Positions 46,000-57,762 of a stretch of 64,000 nt of DNA are shown piece by piece. The DNA comes from Sphaerosporella brunnea (Eukaryota > Ascomycota > Pezizomycetes > Pezizales > Pyronemataceae). The stretch's first letter is position 1. Every line of letters starts with the position of its first letter. The notes below the pieces were generated by a model. The model did no database searches and was not told the origin of the DNA. It was given only the letters and a program-made list of their open reading frames with translations. The DNA is taken from positions 186,001-250,000 of the forward strand of contig VXIS01000018.1 of NCBI GenBank assembly GCA_008704415.1. The letters are read 5' to 3'. The position numbers and the translations under genes were made by a program.

Positions 46000-46680
46000 G
46001 TGCCCCGGGTGTTCAATCGGGTGGTATACTCTATCTACCGGTGTTCCAGGGAGATCGCCTTCACCGGTCGCCCAAATAATTGGGAGTTTGTTGTGGCACT
46101 GTTTTCACAGTATGCGTGTGTGGGTGTCAACGTATCCACAGTGAAATCATCGCAGAGCGGGGGCATCAAAGCTCCGCGAGAAGAGAGCCCCAGCCAGGCT
46201 GCCGTGGAGAGGTGCGAAGACGATTCCATCGGCCCTGGCAAGTGGACGGCCCGCTGTGGCATCCGATGGAGCTGCAAGATGGCCGATCGAGGGTACGCTC
46301 TTACTCTTCGATGGGTCCCTTGACATGCCGACATCGAGGACAATCAGTTTGCAGACCTCATGGCCAAGGATGCAGCGTCCTCACCAGTTAAGGCACCCAG
46401 CATGGCACAGCTGAAGCGCAAAGCCTCGGAAGCACACAGCGGTGGCACCAAGCAGTGGATCCGCCAAAGCACCAGTCTCCGCGCCTCGTACGCCCCACGG
46501 AAGAAGGCAGGCTTCCGGCCAGCTTTGAAAGACGCTGGCATCCCGGTATCACCAGCTTTTTACCGGGCATGCGATTACAGCACCCAACCTCAAGGACAAG
46601 CTGCGCAAGACGGACTCGGACTCGTGCTGGTTCTGTCTCCCAGGAAAACGATAGGCTAGTGAGCACCTCTTTAAGGAATG
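46000..46680 (+). mobile_element. LINE-type retrotransposon fragment with RNase H remnant
   Basis: A frame with stops reads LRWVP, a stop, then HADIEDNQFADLMAKDAA. That is the end of an RNase H domain as in fungal LINE polyproteins (WVPGH..IEGNE.AD..AK). It continues with TKQWIRQSTSLRASYAPRK, the post-RNase H region. A related fragment occurs at 57462-57760. No intact reverse transcriptase is present in the window. Confidence 0.65.
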
Positions 46681-47504
46681 CCGTCGGCGGCTTCCAACAA
46701 TTCACATGCTCTGGCGCTCTGTGGAGAAAGAGAAACACCTGCAGTAGCAGTCCGTTGCCCAGTTGTTCCAGGAGTGGAAGGCTATCCCTGCTATCCCGCG
46801 GGATACCACAGGGTTGGTGCTCGGGAGGCGTGATCCGGTCCTAGTGGCCATGGCAGTTTATGCTTTTTTCGGGCCTGTTTCTTTCCTTTTACAACATATC
46901 TTTCCCTTTGTTTCGGTGCGATTGGTATTCCGGGTTGCCGCAGTTGGCGAATGAGATCACATCAATAAGCCGGCGGACAAAATATGGGAGGGATCTGGAA
47001 GTGGGTTAGGTTAGAGGTTGCATGTAGAAAATAAATATAATTACACACACACACCGCGAGAAGATCGAAGAGAGCTCATTGCCTTGGATTTGAACAATGA
47101 TTCGAATGACGGTGACCGTGGGGCCGTACATTCTCTTTCAGATCTGGTCAAATAGCTCTGCACATATACTGCCGACCACTCGGGTGTTTACTCACGAAAT
47201 AAAATTCGAAAAAGCAGGCGCAAAATGAAGAAAAAAAAAGAAGGGAAACAATAAAGCTCTAAAAGAAACGAGATGAGTAGACCATTCTATGACGCCCCAA
47301 TCCACCTGGACCTAATAACCAAAACGCCAGACAATGATCCCGGATCCCCAATACAATTAAATGCAAAAAAGAAACCTGTTTGGCTCGGAAAGAAAGGCCC
47401 CCAGTAGTTTTGTTGGGAAATAGTCCGCTGCTCAGAGGACAGGCAGCGCAAAAAAAGAAGGGTGGAAAATGGCTGGATCATGGGGCATTTTGTTGGCGGG
47501 TGAC
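46681..47504. other. Intergenic, downstream of the MFS gene
   Basis: No gene supported. Includes a CA microsatellite near 47,043-47,055 and purine-rich DNA near 47,225-47,275. Confidence 0.45.
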
Positions 47505-49605
47505 TTATGCTGTTGGGAAAGGAGATTCTTTGGTGGCCAATTTCATTTCCCTCTTCTTCCTCCATATACCACCATAGCGCAGCTCGATCCATACCAGAAT
47601 ACTTGCAGCGAAGGTAATCGAACTCAGTGCCGTAAACGTAGTGCCCTCCCCGGCTTTCTCAAGCATCAGGTCGATAACTGACACACCGCCAGCGCCGAGG
47701 ATACAGCGAATTAGATTGTTCTTTTGTGATATTAGCCTTATTTGTTGTCATACATCCTCACTGTACATGTGACTTACCACAGCTGTTGCCGACGCAGACT
47801 TTCCAGGGAACAGATCAACGATCAAAGTACTGTTCATGTTGAAGATGGCAGTACTTGCCCACCCCACTGCCGGAAACGTCAGCCGTCATTCAAACGAGCA
47901 CACAGTAGAGAGGACACACCAAAGAACTGGAACACCAGGGGCACAGCCAAGTGTTTTTCGTATTCCAAGGACCAACCGTATCCAACTGTTGAGAATCCGA
48001 AAACCATGATCATAATCCACGCAGACCTCAAGCGCGCCCGTTCGATGGGAAAACTGTCGTCTTCGTAGCCGAGTTTCGAGTCCCGGGACTTGGCGTCTTG
48101 CTCCTCCTTGGTCCTTTTGTAATCGTAATCCAACAATTTTCCAGTGGTGAAAGATCCAATAACGCAACCGATTCCTTCCACAAATACCTCAGCATCGATC
48201 CACTGATTACTCTCAGGGAAGGCATATACTAACCGTTTGCTCCAAAAGCAAGACCCACTTCGAGGTCATTCAATTTGTAGAGGTTCTGCAAGCTGGTTGT
48301 CGTGCTAGAAGAAATCATGGAATAAACCGTATACACAATTCCGCCGAAAAACAATGACACGAACACATCAGGCTCCAAGATAAATTTAAAAGGAGCAGCA
48401 AAGACAGCAATGCTCAATTTTTCTTTCTTTCGGTTGGTGTTTTGTGGTTGGGTCGCATATGATGGTGGTTTGAGGCCCAGTGGTCGATAAATGCCTCGAG
48501 TTTGCACTTCACCTTTACCGGCGATGGTTTGGAGAGTCTCCGGAAGGAACAGAAGTAGACCTAGGACCACAGCGCCCGAGATGGCTGCAAGGAAAGTGAA
48601 GATAGATCTAGAGTAAATATATGTCAGTGCTGAAACTATCTATCCCAGGGAAGGATGTTTATGACTGACCTGAAGCCACCAAATTGAGACAAGACACCAC
48701 CAAGCACTGGACCAAAAGATCGGCCCATCATCTGGACTATAACATTCCATTAGTCTTCAAAATAAACGCTAACTTTCCGACTAGAACATACCACCCTGAA
48801 AAACACCCATCATTCCTCCTCGCTCGGCTTTGGTTGTCATGTCGCCTATGACACCAGAACCGATGGATAAAGTGCTTACACCCCCAATTGCTTGCATTGC
48901 GCGCAAAATGAAGAGAACAGGGAAGCTCTTGACTTGGCTGAGGCATGTATTTGCGATGACATAGATTGTGAAAGTTGCGATCAATACCGGCCTGCGGCCT
49001 TTGATATCTGACATTGGCTTTGCGCAGAGTTTTAGCATGCCATGTAGAGGATTCTAGGAGATGTGCCGGGGACTCACCCCCCAGAACGACGGTGCCAGTC
49101 CTTGAAATATCATGTAGGAACTGATCGTGGTTTGGACCATAGCAGAAGAAACGTGTAGGTCCTACACCTTGGGTCAACATCTTAATGTCTTCCCTAGCAA
49201 TGATGTTGTGTTCACCTTTGAGATGCTTTCGATGGCGGGAAAGTAAATGTTGGAAGATAGTGGTGAGAAGAGCGCCGCAATCGCCATGAGATGGATTATT
49301 GCTTTCTTTTTCCTCCTAGAAAAGAGATGAAGGGATGGATCCGGCTGTTGATTTACCAGCGTCATATCGATGGCTTCTTCCTCGCCCTCCTCATCTGAGC
49401 CATTAGAGCTGGCCCTTGATTCGTGGTTCCTTATGTCGACGCTGTATACGGGTGTGGGGGACTTGGGTGGCTCCGCGGCCGGTGGGGGATACGATTCGCC
49501 TTCGAACTGGAGGGAGTGTAAAGAACCGATCGTGCTCCGGCGGACACGCTTCATCTCTTCCGTGACCGTGGAAAGTGAATGACGTTTTTCTCGTGGGGAG
49601 TTCAT
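47505..49605 (-). CDS. MFS transporter, DHA1 drug:H+ antiporter family
   Basis: Eight exons: complement(join(47505..47720, 47778..47866, 47920..48174, 48234..48607, 48670..48736, 48792..49017, 49078..49161, 49216..49605)), 566 residues; every junction closes in frame. An N-terminal cytosolic tail of about 100 residues is Ser/Glu-rich. Then come TM1 (AALFSPLSSNIYFPAI), SYMIFQGLAPSFWG (TM2), the loop motif DIKGRRPVL (motif A type), TM4-5 with RAMQAIGG and GPVLGG (motif C region), a large central cytosolic loop, and TM7-12 with a NNLIRCILGAGG segment. Related to Qdr/Tpo-type exporters. Cargo cannot be predicted. Exons 4 and 7 (67 and 89 nt) fall below usual ORF cutoffs. Confidence 0.9.
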
Positions 49606-52171
49606 GTCTGTGAATCGGTCTGATTCTGCAGTTACGATTCGGAGTGTTTAGTTGGAAGGGAAACGAGTGTGAGTTTGCAGATATTCGGGCTGGCAAAGTT
49701 GATGTTTGGACACGCCGAATTGTGAAGTCTATCAATGTTGTGGTCTTGATTAACCGGAAGGGACCCAGCTATATGAGGGGCCAACAGCTACTTAAGACCC
49801 TTGCGAGGCTTTTCGATTATGGGGTTCCTGCCTCAGTCAGACGAATTACGAACTCGGGGATAGACCCCATTGTTACTCCTTGAGTTAGAACTAGTTTCTT
49901 GAATTTTGAACCTCGGATAGCATATTGGCCAGGTACGAGTCCAGTAATACATTTGGAGTACGGAGCGCTTCCCGGAATTGGTGTAAACATAGTGATCTTC
50001 CTGTTCTTTGAGGGCTTTGAGGAGGGCCAAGCTTAATTCGGCGAGCACGAAGCACACCGAATGTGCCTTCGCCGCGAGGCTCTGAAGACGGGTTGGTACC
50101 GTTCGGGGCTTTCAATTCTGGCCGTGCTGGCGTACACCGGCACAACGCATCGTCACCATAAACTTGATCGGCTGTCACTATTGCTGAAATAAGCAAATTA
50201 TGTATTACTATTGATGTAAGAAACCTGTTGGCTGCGAAATTCTTTGGTTTCCGGCCGGCCAAATTTCAACAGCCTTGACAATAGGAAGGAGAGCACGTGG
50301 TAAACCAAGACGGGACTTCTTTTAACCCCAGAGCGAATCTGGTGGGCTCCCCGTGGGGCTGAGGAGACCCGCAAAGCCCTGCATGATATTAAAGTAGCTG
50401 ACGTACGTATACATACCGCAATTGTCGTTGGAAGAAGGTGTTTTGTTCGCTTGAAAGCACCATCGTTTCATACTTCCGAATCGACATCTTGGGAACCCGT
50501 ATTTGCTGGAAGGAGTGATCTAGGAGAGAATTGGAATTTAGAAAGGAGGCACGCGACATTGAGTACCAGCGAACCGTGATCACGATCAACATCTCATATT
50601 GCGCGTTGTGTCTCGGAGGAGCCTAGTGCGGTGTCATCAGCCTTCTTGGCTCCAATTCTTGGGACGGTCACAGCGCCACCACAGACGCCGCATGTATCGC
50701 TTGAAAAAGCAACCGCCGCTCCAGAAACATGTGCCTTTTCTGGAGGCGTGGTGCCTGACGATCTGTCACCTATCGAGGGCATGATTGAGTCGTATCCAAG
50801 GCTGCGTTTACAATTTCTGCATGCTAGAGCTCGAGACCAGGGCTACGGCTGTTCACATTTGTTGCAGTGTAGACACCCGAGAACAGGGCAAGATAAGTCC
50901 GTGGTCCGAAGCCCAACTCACGGAGGCATGAATGATTCCTTGATCAAAACCAATATGTTTTGAGGCTGAAGATGGCTTGGACTCCTGGCTGGCCTGGGCT
51001 GGGCGGGCGCCATGCATGGCAGGTAAGCAGAAGTAAGCTCGCGCGTGTGCTATCGCGCTTATGATAAGCCGTTGGATCTGCACCATGCATTGCTAATCAT
51101 TGCCAGATCCGCCCTGCGCCGTGCGCATTCCGCGCCAACGAGTAGAAAGCCGGAAAATCGTACATACCTTGTACATTAGGCAAATTAGGTAGGTACAGAA
51201 GCAAGCAAGGTGCTATCTAGCGCCAGGCGCTCCTTCTCGACCACATCATCGGAGCCTTGCCAATAGCTGATGTTTCGACCAAAACCATTGCATCAGCCGC
51301 TATTACCGGCCTGGATGAAACGGGTCCCGCTCGTACCGCTTCGTGCATGTTTGGCCCTCGAACGCAGGGTGCTTGAACCCAGCACCCTGGGCTCAAAAAC
51401 ACGTTTTCCGGTTGCGGGAGCTGCCGCAGCCCGAAGCCACCCCCCCTTTGTCTCGGCATGCAAGCCTCAGGGAACTCTCCTCGGAGTCTATCGCCGTTTC
51501 TCGGAAACTGGGGGAATCTGGGGAGGCCCATCATCTGTCGCCAAGAAAGATTTCCAACTGAGCGATTCTGGCTTTCCGGGGATCATCGACTGGAGCTCGA
51601 GCGCGTCAACAATTCGGCTGGTTTTTGTACTGGCAGGATGGTTAATCGTCTCGTATACAAACTGCACAGCGCCGGTCTACGTCTGAAGCCGGCCGGCTGT
51701 GGGTGTCATGACTGTCTTTCTCCGAAACCTGTGTTGTCGAAATTAAGGCACGCTCTCGTATTGCTGATGAGCTACCGCGCCTACTGCAGCCAGCCCTTCG
51801 TTACTGCAGCCGCGCGGCGCAAACAAGCCTTCGCTAAGAAGCTTAGCACGACGCCGCGCGTCATGCTTCAAGTACCCGCGAAATTTTTTAATCGATGTCT
51901 GGATCCGTGGTTCGGTAAGTTGATATCTCCCCTTCTCCGCCGTTGACAAGCACTAAAAATTGTCGTGAAAACGGACAACGGGATTGGAGGCAGGAAGCAA
52001 AGACTCCCGCTTTGATCCTCTCAATTGAGCATTCCTTGGCGCAGAAAACTTGAGATCAGCGTTATCTGGAACATTGCGGAATCAGCCACCGCGCTTCGGT
52101 TTGAAGGTTGGGCGCATCTGGACTAAAAAGATTACTTACACACTCTACTTCCATTTGGCGCATTTATATTA
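49606..52171. other. Gene-poor repeat-like interval
   Basis: 2.6 kb upstream of the MFS gene. Short ORFs on both strands have no recognisable domains and no splice structure I could support; probably decayed repeats plus the MFS promoter. Confidence 0.4.
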
Positions 52172-53972
52172 ATGGGTGCTCGAGGTATTAATTGTATGAT
52201 CGGGCCTATGATGGATATATGTAGGGAAATGCGTGAAATATTGCGTGAGTTTATGCGTGAAAATAGCGTCAATGTATGCGTCAAGCACGTCTCGGTGTGC
52301 GGGCTCCACTCATTTGAAAACCTCCTCAATGTGGCAAGGACGTTCAAGATGGTTGAAAGTTATTTCCAGAGCTTACTACAAACAACCCCCTCGAGCCAAC
52401 CAGCACCTCTAGACCAGTGTTCCGGACAGCCAGCCCGAACAGCCCACAGCCCGGCTGGCTATTTGGGGTTTGACCGAGTGCTGTTCAGTGAAGCGGTGTA
52501 CATACTAGAGCGTGCCCCTTATAAGTCGCTCCTGAGACACCAGCCTGAGCACACGGTTGAGACAATTGATAACGCGCCAGCTATTCACAATTCATCGTCC
52601 ACCATGAGTTCGTCTAACTCTCAGGCTGGCCCAGGCATGCCGCCAGTGGCCCTAGTGAGCATCACTACCAGCTCCTCAAGCGCAATACCCAACGGCCCTA
52701 CTATCAATACTGCAGCGACTGCTCTCAGTACATATCCCGGTACTCCAGGCACTGCCAATACGGCTTCCCTTGACAGCGGCCATGCAAGCACAGGGATTCC
52801 CAGGCCAGCTGTGAGTAGTAACCACTCCACACAGGAGGTAAAAAGCACGGTACTACTAGCGGACAAAGCCTGGGTACCCCAAGAGTCGAGCGTGGCTCAA
52901 AAAGCCCACCGCTAAAATCACATATTTACCTATATGGAACCAAATTCATCAAAGGGAGGGGCAGAACGGTGGCACGGTGGCGAGTGTCTACCAGCGAGCT
53001 AGCACCTGATGGAAAGAGCCCTCGGGAGTTTAGGATTACCGGCTGCTTCACGGATAAACCTCTGCTGCATCTCCGGGATATTCACTTCATTGGCAAGAAT
53101 GGTTTCATTTCAGAAGAAGAGCGTACTGCGGCTAGCTCCTCTTTTCAAGATAATATGGCTGCAGAAACCCCCATCCAGCTTCAGATCTTCAAAGGACTCG
53201 TCCGTGCCTGGGTGGTATGTGCTCGTATATCTTTCTAGCAGATCGAGAACCCTTACTTTCGCAATCTCCTCTACTATTTGAACTTGCGTACCAAGGACTT
53301 TCTCCCTGATGACTCGGGTACAGTGCGTGTTTGGGTGATGGACATTTTATACAAAGCAGCGTCAACATACCATTTCTCTTCTAAAAGCTTCCCAGCAGCT
53401 TTGATCTCTGGACAGCAAGCAATAGCAAGGCTATGATTAGTTTGGTGGCTCATGGGCTGGGTGGACACCTGCAGAAACGCAACAGCCTTATGGCGATTAT
53501 AAAGCTACTCGGACCTATGCAAGCTAAAACATTGAGAATGCACTGTGGCAAGTACTAGAGGGGACCGGTCTGCAGAGCCGAATAAGCTTCTTTATGTTGG
53601 ATAATGCTTCTTCAAACACTACCGCACTAGTTACGCTGGAATCCCCGAATGGATGAGTTTTGAGCCACTGAGGACCATACGTTTGAGGCAGCTGAACATT
53701 GCCCCCATTGCTTTGGCCATGTTCTCAATCATGTGGCAAAGAGGGTCATGTACAGCACCTCAGTTAATACCACTATTGGGTCCGAAGACAACAACCAAGT
53801 GGATGAAAATAAGGCTATCAAAGCTGGAAAGACGGGGATTCGAGAGTGGCGTGCAATTGGACCGTTAGGAAGGCTGAGAAACAGTGTTAGCTATGTTCGT
53901 GGTAGTCCGTAGAGAACTACCCGCTTTCAAGAAGTCAGAAAGGAGCTGGATCTCAACGCAAGAGAGCTTCTT

Positions 53973-54503
53973 TTGTTGGCGGAAAATGACACAAGATGGA
54001 ACTCTACTTACAGTACGCTACAGCGGCCTCTACATATGACCGATGTCATCAACTTATATGTAACTGTAACGAAGGACCTGGCAAGTGATTCTCTTACTGA
54101 CGATGACTGGACCATTCTAAAGGAAATTAAGAAAATATTGGAACCATGCGAAAAGGCTACGATCGCACTGGAAGGAAGAGCAGAAGCTGGTATCTATGGC
54201 ACTATCGATGAAGTCATTCCTGCTCTGCTCGGCCTCAAAAAACACCTAATGGGCTTTCTGCTTCATTGCACTGGTAAGGATAACAAGCTCTATCAGTTTC
54301 TTTGCACATCCATCAGTAATGGGCTGGATCACTTGAACAAATATCTTCGATATTCCTGTGTATTTAGCTGCCGTGGTGTTGCATACGAAGTGGAAGCGGG
54401 GTCTCCTAGAGACTATGGCTCGCCGCGAGTATCCTTAATCCTTACAGACCTGGCTGAAAACAGCGAAGGAGGCTGTGAGAAATCTGTGGGAGCAGCGCCA
54501 TAA
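53973..54503 (+). pseudogene. hAT transposase core fragment
   Basis: Open segment with the hAT RNase H-fold hallmark AENDTRWNSTY, followed by ILEPCEKATIALEG and a LNKYL-type segment before the sequence breaks down. It is part of the transposase of the surrounding element; the flanking coding DNA is in other frames. Confidence 0.8.
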
Positions 54504-54809
54504 GAGCGACGACACACATGGAGCAAGCATGCCTGCGGGCTGTGGTGTAAACTTTCTCTATGCACTTATGGCAGATGGCGCAGCTGACGATGGCCCCCCT
54601 TTCTGAGTCAGCAGCAGTACCCCAATACGCCGTAAGGGAAATTCAGAACATAAAGGTAAAGCTAAAAGTATCACCTAGGCAGCTTCAGCACTACTCACTG
54701 AGGATTCCCCTCAAGATGAGTATTTTCGTTGGCTAAAAGAGTCCAAAGATGGATCTATCTGCTCACATTCTGGAAGCTCAAGTAGTCCTCCTATCCCAAG
54801 CTCGCTTTG

Positions 54810-54986
54810 ATGGCCTTGGAAATTCTCGCTATTCCTGCAATGTCTGCTGAGGTTGAGAGGGTATTTAGCTCAGCTAAACAGACTATACGCGACCGCAGAG
54901 CACGCTTGAAAGGAGACATAATTGAAGCGAGCGAGTGCCTCGATCACTGGGAGGCTTTGGATCTTATTGAGTCCTGGGAGGTCTAA
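54810..54986 (+). pseudogene. hAT C-terminal dimerisation domain fragment
   Basis: 59 codons including stop. LEILAIPAMSAEVERVFSSA and then RARLKGDIIEASECL are the dimerisation (hATC) signature with the conserved S-AEVER-FS pattern. It is cut off from the core fragment by stops. Confidence 0.85.
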
Positions 54987-55443
54987 TCACTGGCAGCGAT
55001 GCCTGATCTAAACGGAGATGTGAAAGTTTACCTCTTTGAGTTTTCTTCACTTGTTTTTGATCTTGTTGTAGAACCATTGAATATATTTTCCATTTGTACT
55101 ACATTGAGTCCACTTGCTGTAGCTGCTTCTTAAACAGCTCGGCCGGCTATTTCGTCAGCCCAAGCAGCCGAAACGCAACCAGCCTGGTTGACTGGCTACC
55201 CCTAACACTGCTCCAGACCCACCCGCCTTCGATCCAATCATTGCCAAGGCCCCTTCCCACAAGGCGTACAATGCTCTACCAGCTGCTATACGAGGTCTAT
55301 GGGCCATAGACATTGCGGCGAATACCAACCTCTATGCCCAACAGAACCACAAGAAAAACAGTAAAAGCGTAGAAAGATCATGGAAAGAGGCCATGCTAGA
55401 GGAGATAGCTCGCTGGACTGGGGTTGTGGTTTCCATGGGGTGA

Positions 55444-57293
55444 ATTGCTTTTCTGTTGTAGTGGACTGGCGACATGGAAGGGCTGAACGTCCGATCTCTC
55501 AGCACTGGACGAGCCGGGCTTTGAAGAACGCCAACAGCCTCTCTGCGAGCGGGGACGCAACTGCTTCCGAGGCTTTCACAAGAAGTAGCTGTATTCTGAA
55601 TCCTGGATGTGTAGAGGTAAGTTTGGAGGGGGCGGGTTCTGAGGCCGGCCCCGGGGTCTCCACCACTACCCCAGCCAGCCATCAGCAAATAGGCTTTATT
55701 TTATGGGAACTATCGTTCATTGTACATTGGAATAACGTAGAGAAGTACTCGCCTAATTTATCTCCAGGAGGTGGTGGTTGCTACGCACATAGGGCCCGCA
55801 ATTCCCTTGCCGGCGCGCCGGCATGCCGTTTGGCACGGAAACTAGTTACGATCCAGGGGATACAGTTCCAGAATTACCAATAGCGGAAGTAGCCGTGGTT
55901 CGGACTCAAACTGTGGATGCAGTATGTACCTAATGTGGTTTTTGGTTTCGGGATAGGTTTTACAATAGAAAGCAGATATTTCTGCTGGTTCGAAACCGTT
56001 CCGTAGCTCACATACTTAATTAGCAGCCCACGGAGAGGTTGTGTTGACTAGGATAGATAATATACGGGCCCTCAGTGGAAGAAATGGCAGTGTAGAACCA
56101 ACTAGAAAGGCTTGAAACATAGGAAATGGGGGGGCGAAGTCGTGGTCTACCTGATTGCCATGGACGTGTGTGGTAGTTGAGAACAAAGCGGTGCGGTCTG
56201 AAGTAAAATGTGCTAAGGTTCAGGTCAGTGTTCTCAATAGCCAGTTGACCGATATCCGAGTCAAGTCTGCACTACATGGGCTCGGAAAACGGGCTTGCTT
56301 CACGTGCAGCACTCCCCCGGCTACCTCGCCCACCACCCAGTGCGACCATGCCTCCTCCCGGGCCCGATGACGACTCCTCCGGCAAAGAGACAGAAGTTTG
56401 GGCGACTACGTAGTCCAGAACCGCGTGTTGGTGGCATGTTTCCGACATTTCAACACTTCAAAGCTCGTGTACACACATATGCCATTGTTAATGTCTATGC
56501 TATTCGGTTCAAAAATTCGGCGTCAAGTTGGAAAGCATTGTCTCAATGTTCACTGATAACCTCTCTCCGATTAGCTGGAGGGCGCTCATGATGTTGCCAT
56601 GGTCTCGGGACCTCAAGAACTCTCGTTATGAAAGAGATAGTTTGCCGTTGTCGGACATTCCTCTAGATCCTTGCGAGCCACCTCATACTGGAGCAGTGCG
56701 AGGACACCCATCGAAGAAGAAGAGGGAGGGGGATGTGCGCAAGCGCACTAACCGCAAAAGGACTCATGGTCCTGGATCCGGAGAGGGATCAGGTGCTCCA
56801 CCTGCGGTCATTTGGAGATTACAATGCGCGTACTTGCATGTTAGTTTAGTATATGGTTCGTGAGGGCACGGCGGTCGGTTTGTAGTGGTGTCGGGTTTTT
56901 GACACGAACTAGCACTCGACCCTTTGGAGTTGGGGACAACGGGATTTTCTGGGGCACGGGGATCATTTCGTACAAAAGTTGGGGCATCTTAAACCGATAA
57001 ACAAATAAATAAACCCGTGTTCGATATCTATGGAGACATGTCACGACGAAAGGAAGTTACAGCCCACCTAAAACAAAAAAAAAAAAAAAGCATGCAAGGT
57101 CGCACAAAACCATTGTTTGCACCACTCATCATTGACTACGTCGTCGCGAGAGCGGGGACAACGCAGCGCGCATTCCGGCCTCAAGAACTTAAGTACTTCG
57201 GGTAGGCCTTATACATAAACCACTTCTCCTGGTAGCAGCGCTCATTCGGTTTTCACCACACGCCTTCCCAAAAGCCCATCATTAACCATCGCC
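55444..57293. other. Repeat-like interval
   Basis: About 1.85 kb without a supported gene. An open frame at 55380-55883 has no recognisable domain. An A-run of 14 lies at about 57,075. Confidence 0.4.
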
Positions 57294-57461
57294 ATGTCGT
57301 TCGGATTCTAGGCCGGCGATTTCCTAATTAGTGTTGTCAATCTCGCCGAAGATCTCGCCATAGCCATCAGCGAAACCCGAGGAGCTAACATCGAGTTGCA
57401 AAGACTCATATCGGTGCTCGATTCGCTTCAGAACGCTATCAACAACTCAGTGCAAGTAGCT
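57294..57461 (+). pseudogene. N-terminal piece of a fungal accessory gene, stop at codon 6 and LINE insertion
   Basis: ATG at 57294 reads MSFGF, then TAG (57309-57311), then AGDFLISVVNLAEDLAIAIS, a gap of a few residues, and LQRLISVLDSLQNAI. This is the start of a common filamentous-fungal N-terminal module (usually MSFGFSVGDF...LIRELESL). The frame runs straight into the LINE fragment at about 57462. These proteins usually carry a ubiquitin-like module at the C-terminus; such a piece is found on the same strand at 61921-62459. Confidence 0.65.
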
Positions 57462-57731
57462 AGGCAGTGGATCCGCCAAAGCACTTGCCTCCGCGCATCT
57501 TACACACCGGGAAAAGAAAACTGGCTTTCGACCGGCTCTCAAGAAGGAGAGAAAGCCGCTGGCATCTCGGTAGTACCAGCTCCTTACGGGCAGTAGCAGT
57601 CTACAGGTTTCACGTTCTGTCATGTGCAGAGTTCGTGGCACTCATTTCCGTCCTGACGGATATAGATCGAAATCGATGGGTGTCACAACCACCGGAATAT
57701 CAATTATTTGGAATTACAGTGCAACCGGCCT

Positions 57732-57760
<29 letters not shown>
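57462..57760 (+). mobile_element. LINE 3'-end fragment with poly(A)
   Basis: It starts with GCAGTGGATCCGCCAAAGCA, shared with 46455-46474, and stays similar to that copy for about 130 bp (QWIRQST.LRASY, then AGI.V.PA.Y). It ends in an A-run of about 26 at 57,734-57,759, as expected for a retroposed 3' end. Confidence 0.7.

Positions 57761-57762
<2 letters not shown>

Larger units (their letters stand above)
52415..55210 (+). mobile_element. hAT-family DNA transposon, degenerate, 2,796 bp
   Basis: The left end starts CAGTGTTCCGGACAGCCAGCC. The right end, reverse-complemented, starts CAGTGTTAGGGGTAGCCAGTC: imperfect terminal inverted repeats with the usual hAT CAGTG start. Target duplications of 8 bp flank it: CTCTAGAC at 52407-52414 and CTCCAGAC at 55211-55218, differing at one position. 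The transposase inside is broken by stops and frameshifts. A Ser/Thr-rich N-terminal stretch lies at about 52,604-52,914. Confidence 0.85.
52172..55443 (+). pseudogene. Unknown ORF interrupted by the hAT transposon
   Basis: An ATG at 52172 opens a frame that runs into the left end of the hAT element (52415). After the element's right end, the same frame and codon phase resume at 55219 and stay open to TGA at 55441-55443. Counting the 8-bp target duplication once, the pieces add up to 156 codons including the stop. The left part has DICREMREILREFMREN and a FQSLLQ segment. The right part reads FDPIIAKAPSHKAYNALP and later SVERSWKEAMLEEI. I do not recognise the family; it may belong to an older transposon rather than a host gene. 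Confidence 0.5.

Noticed and set aside
55380..55883. 167-codon plus-strand ORF
   Set aside because: No recognisable domain or splice pattern, and its first part overlaps the end of the ORF interrupted by the hAT element in another frame.
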